From: Alphaproteobacteria bacterium
GTDB lineage: Bacteria > Pseudomonadota > Alphaproteobacteria > Rhizobiales > Xanthobacteraceae
NCBI GenBank assembly: GCA_016869215.1
Contig: VGEP01000028.1
Location: forward strand, 1-59,467
Direction of reading: 5' to 3'
Length of the DNA: 59,467 nucleotides
The notes under the pieces are model-generated. The model worked only from the letters and a program-made list of their open reading frames with translations, was not told the DNA's origin and did not search any database. Each line of letters opens with the position of its first letter. Position 1 is the first letter of the stretch. Both the position numbers and the translations under genes were made by a program. This document shows, in pieces, positions 18,351 through 26,713 of this stretch.

Positions 18351-20000
18351 CTATTGGGACGGCCAAGCGCGCTCGAGCAGCAAGGCCGACACGCCGGAAT
18401 CGATCATGGCCGTACCGTAGGTCGCGCCGCGTTCGCCCGAGAGCCTGGAGCGGGCAAAGCCCTCCGCAACGGCAGCAGGCGCGCTCGCCCGTAGCGCAGC
18501 CGCCGCCGCAAGCCGGGCGAGCCGCTCCACCACGATGCGCGCATCACCCTCGGCGCCCGGCGACGCAAGCGCGCGTCCGATCGCTTCGGCCGCTTCCGCC
18601 GCGCCGGCACAATCGCCAGCCTCGCGCGCCAGATCGTCGATCGCCGCGCGCGCGCCCTCGCCGTCCCGGCTTGCGGCGCGCAGCACGTCGAGTGCAACGA
18701 CATTGCCGGAGCCTTCCCAGATCGCATTGACCGGCGCTTCGCGATAGAGCCTCGCCATCGGACCGTCCTCGACGTAGCCGTTGCCGCCCAGGCACTCCAT
18801 CGCCTCATAGACCAGCGCCGGCGCGGCCTTGCAGACCCAGTACTTGATCGCGGGCGTAAGCAGCCGCGCGCGCGCGGCCTCGGCGGGCGAGACAGCGGCC
18901 AGATCGAACGACCGGCAGAGCCGCATCACCGCGGCAACCGCACCTTCGCTTTCCAGTGCCATGTCGGCCAGCACGGTCCGCATCATCGGCTGGTCGATCA
19001 ACCGTTTCTGGAACACCGTCCGGTGCCGGCAATGATGGAACGCCTGCGCGACGGCTGCCCGCATCATGCCGGCCGACGAGATCGCGCAGTCGAGACGCGT
19101 GAGCTGGACCATCTGCAAGATGGTGCGGACGCCCGCGCCCTCCTCGCCGACGCGCAGCGCATAGGCATCCGCGAACTCCACCTCCGAGGACGCATTGGAG
19201 CGGTTGCCGAGCTTGTCCTTGAGGCGCTGCAACCGCAGCGCATTGACGCTGCCGTCGGGCTTGAATCGCGGCAGGAAGAAGCACGTCAGCCCGCCCGGCG
19301 CCTGCGCCAGCACCAGGAACGCGTCGCACATCGGCGCCGACATGAACCACTTGTGGCCGGTCAGGAGATAGTGGTCCCCCGCAGGCGCGGCGGCGGTCGT
19401 GTTGGCGCGAACGTCGGTGCCGCCCTGCTTCTCGGTCATGCCCATGCCGAGCGTGATGCCGGCTTTCTCGCGCCATGGCCGGAACACGGGATCGTAATGC
19501 CGCGACGTCAGCTTTGGCATGACCATGCCGACCAGCGACGGTTCCTCGAACAACGCAGCGACCGAGGCCCGCGTCATGGTGATCGGACACATGTGCCCGT
19601 TCTCCACCTGGGCGACCATGTAGAAGCGCGCCGCGCGCGCGACCTCCGCCGGCGCGGCCTCGGGCGTGGCGTCAGGCCGCCACGTCGACGCGTGCAGGCC
19701 CGCAGCCACGCTTTCGGCCATGAAGTGGTGGTAGGCGGGATGGAACTCGATTGTGTCGCTGCGTCTGCCGCCGGCGTCGAAGCTCCGGAGCACCGGCGGA
19801 TTCGCGTTGGCGAGCCGGGCCTGTTCGAACATGGCGGCCGCGCCCCAGCGCAGACCGAAGGCCGAAAGCGCCTCGGCCTCGGCGCCCGCGACGTTCGCGG
19901 CCACCGCTTCCTGCAACGGCCGGTCGCTGCCGTACAGGTCCACGTCCTGAAACGGCGGCGACTGGTTAATGACCTCGTGGGTGTCGAAGCGGCCTGCCAT
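18351..20000 (-). CDS. aidB: AidB-like acyl-CoA dehydrogenase family protein
   Basis: 549 residues, colinear with E. coli AidB, a flavoprotein of the alkylation-damage (Ada) response. Start at 20000 with GAGGGA upstream. Shared blocks: HEVINQSPPFQDVDLYGSD at the N-terminus, NANPPVLRSFDAGGRR, CPITMTRASV, GMGMTEKQGGTDVRANTT, and the FAD-domain segments LTGHKWFMSAPMCDAFLV and KDKLGNRSNASSEVEF, then CLGGNGYVED and IWEGSGNVVALDVLRA. AidB binds DNA and FAD; its catalytic activity is not settled. No ada gene is nearby. Confidence 0.92.
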   Translation of the reverse strand: MAGRFDTHEVINQSPPFQDVDLYGSDRPLQEAVAANVAGAEAEALSAFGLRWGAAAMFEQARLANANPPVLRSFDAGGRRSDTIEFHPAYHHFMAESVAAGLHASTWRPDATPEAAPAEVARAARFYMVAQVENGHMCPITMTRASVAALFEEPSLVGMVMPKLTSRHYDPVFRPWREKAGITLGMGMTEKQGGTDVRANTTAAAPAGDHYLLTGHKWFMSAPMCDAFLVLAQAPGGLTCFFLPRFKPDGSVNALRLQRLKDKLGNRSNASSEVEFADAYALRVGEEGAGVRTILQMVQLTRLDCAISSAGMMRAAVAQAFHHCRHRTVFQKRLIDQPMMRTVLADMALESEGAVAAVMRLCRSFDLAAVSPAEAARARLLTPAIKYWVCKAAPALVYEAMECLGGNGYVEDGPMARLYREAPVNAIWEGSGNVVALDVLRAASRDGEGARAAIDDLAREAGDCAGAAEAAEAIGRALASPGAEGDARIVVERLARLAAAAALRASAPAAVAEGFARSRLSGERGATYGTAMIDSGVSALLLERAWPSQ

Positions 20001-20126
20001 CACGGCTCCCTCGGAGCGCCGACGCGGACAGTCTAGCACGCCTGCCACAATCGCCCTTCGCCGCTTGTGGACCGTCCGAACGCGCCCTTGCCGGGACGCG
20101 CCGCCGCGCCTATAGGTTCCGCTTTA

Positions 20127-21080
20127 ATGAACATCGCCCACAAGTCCACATTCGTCCTCAGCAGCCGCCATTTGCTGGGCATCGAAGGACTTTCGCATGC
20201 CGATATCGTCGGCCTGCTCGATCTTGCGGAAGAATTCGTCGAGTTGAACCGGCAAGTCGAGAAGAAGACCGCGAGCCTGCGCGGCCGCACCCTGATCAAC
20301 ATGTTTTTCGAGGCCTCGACCCGTACCCAGGCTTCGTTCGAACTGGCCGGCAAACGGCTCGGCGCCGACGTCATGAACATGTCGGTGTCGTCGTCCTCGA
20401 TCCGCAAGGGCGAGACGCTGATCGACACGGCCGTAACGCTCAACGCCATGCACCCCGACATCATCGTGATGCGGCATCATGCGTCGGGCGCGGTCGAACT
20501 CCTGTCCCAGAAGGTCGACTGCTCGGTGATCAACGCCGGCGACGGCCAGCACGAGCACCCGACCCAGGCGCTGCTCGACGCGCTCACCATCCGCCGCAAC
20601 AAGGGCGCGATCGAGAATCTCACGGTCGCGATCTGCGGCGACATCCTGCATTCGCGGGTGGCGCGCTCCAACATCATCCTGCTCAACACCCTCGGCGCAC
20701 GGGTGCGCGTGGTCGCACCGTCGACTCTCCTGCCGCTCGGCATCGAACGCTTCGGCGTCGAGGTAACGCGCGACATGCGCGAGGGACTGCGCGGAGCCGA
20801 TATCGTGATGATGCTGCGGCTCCAGCGCGAGCGCATGAACGGTTCGTTTGTGCCTTCGACGCAGGAGTACTTCGCGTATTTCGGCCTCGATCAGAAAAAG
20901 CTCGCCTTCGCCAAGCCGGACGCGCTCGTGATGCATCCTGGCCCGATGAACCGCGGGGTCGAGATCGACTCAATCGTCGCCGACGGCGCGCAGTCCCTGA
21001 TCCGCGAACAGGTCGAGATGGGCGTCGCCGTGCGCATGGCGGTGCTGGAAGCGCTGTCCCGCAACCTGCCGAATGCATAA
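20127..21080 (+). CDS. pyrB: Aspartate carbamoyltransferase, catalytic subunit
   Basis: Second step of pyrimidine synthesis: carbamoyl phosphate plus aspartate to carbamoyl aspartate. 317 residues from [17 protein letters not shown]; an upstream in-frame ATG at 20067 is antisense to the aidB promoter region and unlikely. The carbamoyl-phosphate loop STRTQASFE (64-72), the 80s loop SSSIRKGET (88-96), HPTQALLD and [10 protein letters not shown] are all present. It lies three bases before the dihydroorotase-like gene, the usual PyrB-PyrC' pair, so the two subunits are probably made together and form a complex. Confidence 0.97.
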   Translation: MNIAHKSTFVLSSRHLLGIEGLSHADIVGLLDLAEEFVELNRQVEKKTASLRGRTLINMFFEASTRTQASFELAGKRLGADVMNMSVSSSSIRKGETLIDTAVTLNAMHPDIIVMRHHASGAVELLSQKVDCSVINAGDGQHEHPTQALLDALTIRRNKGAIENLTVAICGDILHSRVARSNIILLNTLGARVRVVAPSTLLPLGIERFGVEVTRDMREGLRGADIVMMLRLQRERMNGSFVPSTQEYFAYFGLDQKKLAFAKPDALVMHPGPMNRGVEIDSIVADGAQSLIREQVEMGVAVRMAVLEALSRNLPNA

Positions 21081-21083
21081 CCG

Positions 21084-22385
21084 ATGCTCTCAGACCGCCG
21101 CCCGATCCTGCTGACGAACGCCCGGATCGTCGATCCGTCTCGCGATCTCGATTTTCCCGGCGACCTGCTGATTGCCGACGGCACGATCCGCGAAGCCAAG
21201 CGCGGCATCGGCGCGGCCGGCGTGCCCGAAGGCACCGAAGTGGTCGATTGCCGCGGCCGCGTGGTCGCGCCCGGCCTGATCGACATGCGCGCCTTCGTCG
21301 GCGAGCCCGGCGCCGAGCACCGCGAGACCATCGCCTCTGCGAGCCAGGCCGCGGCAGCGGGCGGCGTCACCACCATCGTCTGCCAGCCCGACACGACGCC
21401 CGCGATCGACGACCCGACCATGGTCGACTTCGTGCAGCGCCGCGCGCGCGACACCGGCATCGTGCACGTGCATCCGATGGCCGCGCTGACCAAAGGCCTC
21501 GCCGGCGAGGAAATGACCGAAATCGGACTGCTGAAAGCAGCCGGCGCGGTCGCCTTCACCGACGGCCTCAAGAGCGTCACCAACGCCCAGGTCATGCGCC
21601 GCGCTCTGATCTATGCCAGCGACTTCGACGTGCTGATCGTGCACCACACCGAGGACCCGGCGCTGGTCGGCGAAGGGGTAATGAACGAGGGCGAGTTCGC
21701 CGCGCGGCTCGGCCTGATCGGGGTGCCGAAGGCCGCCGAAACGATCATGCTGGAGCGCGACGTGCGGCTCGTGGCCCTCACCGGCGGGCGCTATCACGCG
21801 GCCTCGGTCACCTGCGCGGACTCGCTCGACGTGCTGCGCCGCGCCAAGGACGCGGGGCTCACGGTCACCGCGTCGGCTTCGATCAATCACCTCACGCTCA
21901 ACGAAAACGACGTCGGGTCCTACCGCACCTTCTACAAGATGGAGCCGCCGCTTCGCGCCGAGGACGACCGCGAGGCGCTGGTCGAGGCGCTCGCATCGGG
22001 CCTGATCGACGTCGTCATGTCCGACCACAATCCGCAGGACGTCGAGGTCAAGCGTCTGCCGTTCGCGGAGGCCGCGGCGGGCGCAGTCGGCATCGAGACC
22101 ATGTTGCCTGCGGGATTGCGTCTCGTGCACAACGGCGAGATCAAACTCATCAAGCTGCTGCACGCCATGTCGACCAAGCCCGCCGAGTTGCTCGGCCTCC
22201 CCGGCGGCACGCTGCGGCCGGGCGCGCCGGCCGACGTGGTGGTGGTCGATCTCGACGAACCCTGGATTCTCGACCGCGACAATTTGAAGTCGAAGTGCCG
22301 CAATACGCCGTTCGACGAGGCGCGCATGCAGGGCCGCGCGGTGCGCACCATCGTCGCCGGGCGCACAGTTTACGAATACGTGTGA
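21084..22385 (+). CDS. Dihydroorotase-like protein (PyrC'), missing the HxH metal ligands
   Basis: 433 residues, homologous to class I dihydroorotases throughout. The normally invariant metal-binding HxH is replaced: the block reads [16 protein letters not shown], giving Arg69 and Phe71 where His would be. Later blocks ([34 protein letters not shown]) remain. In Pseudomonas, PyrC' has lost activity but is needed for PyrB assembly; the same role is inferred here because pyrB is adjacent. From memory this Arg/Phe form is common to Bradyrhizobium-like genomes. An active pyrC should exist elsewhere in the genome. Confidence 0.85.
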   Translation: MLSDRRPILLTNARIVDPSRDLDFPGDLLIADGTIREAKRGIGAAGVPEGTEVVDCRGRVVAPGLIDMRAFVGEPGAEHRETIASASQAAAAGGVTTIVCQPDTTPAIDDPTMVDFVQRRARDTGIVHVHPMAALTKGLAGEEMTEIGLLKAAGAVAFTDGLKSVTNAQVMRRALIYASDFDVLIVHHTEDPALVGEGVMNEGEFAARLGLIGVPKAAETIMLERDVRLVALTGGRYHAASVTCADSLDVLRRAKDAGLTVTASASINHLTLNENDVGSYRTFYKMEPPLRAEDDREALVEALASGLIDVVMSDHNPQDVEVKRLPFAEAAAGAVGIETMLPAGLRLVHNGEIKLIKLLHAMSTKPAELLGLPGGTLRPGAPADVVVVDLDEPWILDRDNLKSKCRNTPFDEARMQGRAVRTIVAGRTVYEYV

Positions 22386-22419
22386 TACGATTGCGGCATC
22401 GGCGCCGGGGGCACGCGCT

Positions 22420-23058
22420 TTGGAACCGTATCTCTATTTGGCCATGCCGATTCCGGCCGCCGCGCTGCTGGCGCTGACCGTCGGCTATTTGCTCGGGTCG
22501 ATTCCGTTCGGACTGATCCTCACGAGGCTCGCGGGCGCAGGCGACATCCGCACCGTCGGCTCCGGCAACATCGGCGCCACCAACGTGCTGCGCACCGGCC
22601 GCAAGGGCCTGGCCGCGGCAACGCTGCTGCTCGATGCGCTCAAGGGCGCGGCGGCGGTGCTGATCATGCGGCGCGCGAACGGCGGCGACGCCGCATTGGC
22701 CGCAGCCCTCGGCGCGGTCGCAGGCCACATGTTTCCGGTCTGGCTGCGCTTCCAGGGCGGCAAGGGCGTCGCGACCTTCATCGGCGCCCTGATCGCCGTC
22801 TCCTTGCCGGTGGCGGCGGCCTTCGGCGTCATCTGGGGCGCGGTCGCGGCGCTGACGCGCTACTCCTCGCTGTCCGCGCTGATCGCCTGCGCGTGCGTTC
22901 CGCCGCTATTGTGGCACTGGACCGGCCAGCGCGCGGCGCTGGTGTTTTTGGCTCTCGCCGTACTGGTGTTCGTCCGGCACCGCGGCAACATCGCGCGGCT
23001 GATGCGGGGCAGCGAGCCCAAGATCGGCGCTCGGACGCCGGACGCGCCGAAACCCTGA
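22420..23058 (+). CDS. plsY: Glycerol-3-phosphate acyltransferase, acyl-phosphate dependent
   Basis: Inner-membrane enzyme making lysophosphatidic acid from acyl phosphate and glycerol-3-phosphate. 212 residues from a TTG start (22420) with a GGGGG site upstream, or 204 from ATG 22444. Diagnostic PlsY motifs: [29 protein letters not shown] (motif 1), and [12 protein letters not shown] (motif 3 region with the phosphate-binding glycines). Five or more hydrophobic segments are visible. It follows the pyrB-pyrC' pair on the same strand. The 3' end is eight bases from the convergent cytochrome gene. Confidence 0.93.
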   Translation: MEPYLYLAMPIPAAALLALTVGYLLGSIPFGLILTRLAGAGDIRTVGSGNIGATNVLRTGRKGLAAATLLLDALKGAAAVLIMRRANGGDAALAAALGAVAGHMFPVWLRFQGGKGVATFIGALIAVSLPVAAAFGVIWGAVAALTRYSSLSALIACACVPPLLWHWTGQRAALVFLALAVLVFVRHRGNIARLMRGSEPKIGARTPDAPKP

Positions 23059-23065
23059 CGTCCGC

Positions 23066-23629
23066 TCAGCCGGCGTGCGGCGGCGGCCGGTCTGCGGTCA
23101 TGTAGTCCTGGATCGCGATGCCGATGTGCAGCACGACCAGCGCCAGCAAGGCGAAGGCGGCGTAGGCGTGCCATTTCAGGAGCAGCGCGTCGTAACCCAG
23201 GCCCTCGGGCCAGATCGCCGGCAGCACGATCCCGAATGCGGCGTCGCGCGCACCGAAATCCGAAACGCCGGCCCAGCCGAGCAGCGGCACGAGGATCACG
23301 ACCGCGTACAGCGTCCAATGCAGCATCGGCCGCGATTGCGGCTGGTCGGCGTGCGGCGGCAACGAGCGGAACAGGCGATAGCCGACACGCAACGCCAGCA
23401 CCGCAAGCGTCACCGCGCCGAACAGCTTGTGCAGACCGAACAGCAGGTCGGCCGCGGGGCCGCCGCTGAGCTGTTTGGCGATCACCCCGGTCGACACCAT
23501 GAACACGATCAGCACGGCGGTGAGCCAATGAAACACTTTCGCCGGCATGCGGTACTGACGCACGGCGTATCTGCGCCTCGCAACGGCTTCGTCAACGGGA
23601 TGCGATGCGTCAGCGACCGCCGATTTCAT
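23066..23629 (-). CDS. Cytochrome b561 (di-heme, membrane)
   Basis: 187 residues with four membrane helices, the cytochrome b561 layout. Candidate heme-ligand histidines: [35 protein letters not shown] and [21 protein letters not shown]. The family shuttles electrons between ubiquinol and periplasmic or oxygen acceptors, including superoxide in the CybB group. The ATG overlaps the stop of the chemoreceptor gene (23626-23629), so the two are coupled: an odd partner pair, perhaps redox sensing (inference only). Confidence 0.87.
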   Translation of the reverse strand: MKSAVADASHPVDEAVARRRYAVRQYRMPAKVFHWLTAVLIVFMVSTGVIAKQLSGGPAADLLFGLHKLFGAVTLAVLALRVGYRLFRSLPPHADQPQSRPMLHWTLYAVVILVPLLGWAGVSDFGARDAAFGIVLPAIWPEGLGYDALLLKWHAYAAFALLALVVLHIGIAIQDYMTADRPPPHAG

Positions 23630-25035
23630 GACGCAATCCTTTCCGTCGTCTCGATGAAGCGCTCGACCGCGCCGCGCAGGTCGGTTGCCTGCTGGCCCAG
23701 GTCCGTGGACACTTTCGTCACCAGATCCGCGGCCTGCTTGGCATCCGAGATCATGCCGGCGACATCCTTCACCGTGGCGGCGACCTCGTGCACATCGGCC
23801 GCGGTCTTGCTGGTGTTCGAGGTGATCGCCTGCGAGTTGGCGTCCTGGGTCCGCGTCGACTGCGCGATCGCGCCTGTAACCGCGGCGACCTGCTCGATGG
23901 AGCCGACCAGCGTCGTGACGCGTTCGGCGATGCGCTTGGACGATTCCGTGATGCCCTGAAGCCTGCCGCGCACATCGACCGTCGCCTGCGACGTCCGCGT
24001 GGCGAGCTGCTTGACCTCCTGCGCGACCACGCCGAAGCCGCGGCCCATTTCGCCCGCACGCGCGGCTTCGATGGTGGCGTTGAGGGCGAGCAGGTTGGTC
24101 TGCTCGGCGACGTCCTCGATCAGCATCACAACCTGCTCGATCGTACGCGCCGCCTCGTTCAGCGCCTTGGCGTCGTCCTGCGCCGCCTCGACAATGGTTC
24201 GCGCCGTAGCTGCGACCGTCGACGTGCGATCGGCTTCTTCTGCGACGTTCGTCAGCGTTGTCGCGATGTCGCGGATCGACGACGCCACCACGTCGACATG
24301 GCCGGATACCCGGGCGGTCGACTGCACCGACGCGCCTGCGCGCGACTGCGCCTCGGCCGAAATCGTCGCCAGCTCCCGGGAGGCGTCCGACATGCGGCCG
24401 GCATGGCCTTCGAGTTTGCGAACAATGTCGCCGATCCGCTCCTGGAACGACAGGCTCTCGCGCCGGAAGTCCTCCTGATGGCGCAACCGGTCGGACAGCC
24501 TCGTCTGTTCGGCCTGCGCCGCCTGTTGCTGGCTCTGAACCAGCGCGAAATGATCGGTCAGCGCGCGCGCAAAGGCGCCGATCTCGTCGCGCCGCAACGC
24601 GTAGGATCGCAAAGCCTGCGGCGCGCGCTCTGCGGACCGCAGTAAGTTGGCGATCCGCACCACCGGACCGATCAGCCAGCGGAATTCGAGGAACAGGATC
24701 TGTCCGACGACGAACAGCGCCAGCAGCGCGATTAGAACCTGGTTCTGATGGTGATTGGCCGAAAGATAGGCTTGGCGATCGTCGATCTCGCTGATCGCCC
24801 CGATCAGATTCTGGCCGACCGCCAGGCGCGACGTCTCGTCGGGATACATCGCGGCGCCGCCGGAGATAAACGCCTGCGCCTCGGCCGTGGCCCGGCTGCG
24901 GTCCACCGCGATCTGCGCCGACTGCCAGGAATGAATGACCTGGATGGCGGCGTAGAGAGCAAACAGGAATCCAAGCACGGCGCCCCATACGGCCATGCGT
25001 TCTCTGACCCGGGCGTTGAAGGACTGGGGAAACAT
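23626..25035 (-). CDS. Methyl-accepting chemotaxis-type receptor
   Basis: 469 residues from [17 protein letters not shown] (25035). Two membrane segments (about 16-36 and 101-122) bracket a short periplasmic domain of roughly 65 residues, then a long cytoplasmic coiled coil. The signalling tip is unmistakable: [45 protein letters not shown]-like segment follows the second helix ([14 protein letters not shown]). The small ligand domain has no recognised sensor fold. It sits alone with cytochrome b561, not with che genes, so it may signal to a distant cluster. An in-frame frame extends to 25155 but its start has no ribosome site. Confidence 0.85.
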   Translation of the reverse strand: MFPQSFNARVRERMAVWGAVLGFLFALYAAIQVIHSWQSAQIAVDRSRATAEAQAFISGGAAMYPDETSRLAVGQNLIGAISEIDDRQAYLSANHHQNQVLIALLALFVVGQILFLEFRWLIGPVVRIANLLRSAERAPQALRSYALRRDEIGAFARALTDHFALVQSQQQAAQAEQTRLSDRLRHQEDFRRESLSFQERIGDIVRKLEGHAGRMSDASRELATISAEAQSRAGASVQSTARVSGHVDVVASSIRDIATTLTNVAEEADRTSTVAATARTIVEAAQDDAKALNEAARTIEQVVMLIEDVAEQTNLLALNATIEAARAGEMGRGFGVVAQEVKQLATRTSQATVDVRGRLQGITESSKRIAERVTTLVGSIEQVAAVTGAIAQSTRTQDANSQAITSNTSKTAADVHEVAATVKDVAGMISDAKQAADLVTKVSTDLGQQATDLRGAVERFIETTERIAS

Positions 25036-25184
25036 CCGCGCGTCGAGACCTGAATCGTCACCTGCAGGGTAAGCGGCGCGTGGTAAACAATTCGCTCTCG
25101 CTGGCGCTGGCGGCGGGGGACTACTTCCGGTTGTCAACGCTGCCAAAGGGCGCAATTCTGCGCGTTCCTGAGCGGGAGGCCGGG

Positions 25185-26309
25185 ATGGCGTCAGATCGAT
25201 CTGCGGCGGGAATGCGCCTGACCGATGAGCAACGGCTGGATTGGCTTCGGCTGATCCGAAGCGAGCACGTCGGCCCGCGCACGTTCCGGATGCTGATCAA
25301 CCGCTACGGCGGGGCGCGAACCGCGCTCGACGCCCTGCCCGAACTGGCGCGGCGGGGCGGAGCAGCCGGGCCGGGCCGCATCTGCACGCTGGAGGACGCC
25401 GAGCGCGAACTTGCAGCGTCTCGCCGCCGCGGCATCGAGTTAATCGCTCTCGGCGAACCGGACTACCCCGCGCGGCTGCGCATGATCGACGATGCACCGC
25501 CCCTGCTCGCGGTCCGCGGCCAACTCACGTCGCTGGCAGCGCCGATGATCGCGCTGGTCGGATCGCGCAACGCCTCCGCCGCCGGCGTCAAATTCGCCGA
25601 GCGCCTTGCACGCGAGCTTGGCGAATCCGGGTTTACGATCGTCTCGGGGCTGGCGCGCGGCATCGACGCCGCGGCGCATCGCGCGAGCGCGCCGACCGGA
25701 ACGGTCGCGGTGCTCGCCGGCGGCCATGACCACGTCTATCCGGCGGAACATATCCCGTTGCTTTAGACGATCCTCGACCGTGGCGCGGCGGTCAGCGAAA
25801 TGCCGATTGCATGGGAGCCACGCGGCCGCGACTTTCCGCGCCGCAACCGGCTGATTTCCGGGCTCGCAGTCGGCGTGGTGATCGTTGAGGCGGCACGCCG
25901 CTCGGGCTCGCTGATCACGGCGCGAATGGCGCTGGAACAGGGCCGGGAAGTGTTCGCGGTGCCGGGCTCGCCGCTCGATCCGCGCGCCGAAGGCACGAAC
26001 GGTTTGCTCAAGCAGGGCGCAACGCTGGTGACCGAGGCAGCCGACGTGCTGGCGGTGATCCAGCCGATCCTGGGCCGGCCGCCCGAACTGCCTGCCGAGG
26101 AGCCCGACCGCGAGCATGTCCCGGCTTCGGAGCCGGACTCCGGCGTGCGAAGCCGCATCGTGGCGCTCCTCGGACCGACCCCGTGCAGCATCGACGATCT
26201 GGTGCGGCTGTCCGGGGCCACGCCCGCCATCGTGCGGACCGTTCTTCTGGAGCTGGACATCGCGGGACGGCTGGAGCGGCACGGCGGCGGGCTCGTGTCG
26301 CTGGTGTAG
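25185..26309 (+). pseudogene. dprA: DprA/Smf DNA-processing protein, interrupted by an in-frame amber codon
   Basis: DprA loads RecA on incoming single-stranded DNA during transformation. The frame is intact from GGGAGG-preceded ATG 25185 to TAG at 25764-25766 (codon 194), and resumes in the same frame immediately after, through to a normal stop at 26309. Before the stop: helical N-domain and Rossmann segments [39 protein letters not shown]. After it: [39 protein letters not shown], and a C-terminal winged helix. One base change (GAG to TAG at the Glu usually following the conserved His) would explain it. A fragment restarting at Met 25800 would lack the first half of the fold. A sequencing error is the alternative. 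Confidence 0.85.
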
Positions 26310-26334
26310 GCTTGGCGCATGATTCTTCGCGCAG

Positions 26335-26457
26335 CTAACCCAGCGCGTCCAGGCCGTGCCGGCGGGCTATCGCCGCCAGTTGCCCGGACAGCTCCGCGAC
26401 ATAGGCGGCCGCTGCCGCCTGATCGCCCTCCCCGTCGCTGCTGGAGTTCCCCGACAT
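26335..26457 (-). CDS. 40-residue small conserved-type protein, possibly C-terminally shortened
   Basis: A short minus-strand gene in the dprA-topA gap: it begins MSGNSSSDGEGDQAAAAAYV and continues AELSGQLAAIARRHGLDALG before TAG. From memory, Bradyrhizobium genomes encode a slightly longer protein at this position with the same AAAYIAEL...IARRHGL core, continuing GYLL-MARLEAE. Here the stop falls just after ALG, where that family has a Tyr codon, so this copy may be truncated by a Tyr-to-stop change. The ribosome site is weak. Function unknown. Confidence 0.45.
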   Translation of the reverse strand: MSGNSSSDGEGDQAAAAAYVAELSGQLAAIARRHGLDALG

Positions 26458-26615
26458 CGCATCGCCCAGGAGCTGGCGTAAGCGCCAGCCGGCCCCGAGG
26501 AACCGTATCCCTATGGGAGAATATATTCAATGACGCACGCAATAGTTGCAGTCGCGTGTGGACGATTTCCGCTTGCAGAGCAGTCGTCTCGGGACCTCTT
26601 GCGTGCCTTCACGAT

Positions 26616-26644
26616 TTGACAGGTAGGGATGAGTTACCCATGTT
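26616..26644 (+). promoter_or_regulatory. Possible topA promoter
   Basis: TTGACA (26616-26621), a 17-base spacer and CATGTT (26639-26644), about 70 bases before the topA start. The -35 is perfect, the -10 weak. With dprA broken, an own promoter for topA-rnr-nudix-rpmG would matter. Confidence 0.4.
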
Positions 26645-26713
26645 CGCGGGCGAGTCGGGCCGCCGAATGGCGTCTCTGCCAGCCCCATTTGTCACCCAAC
26701 GCATTGGAAATCA

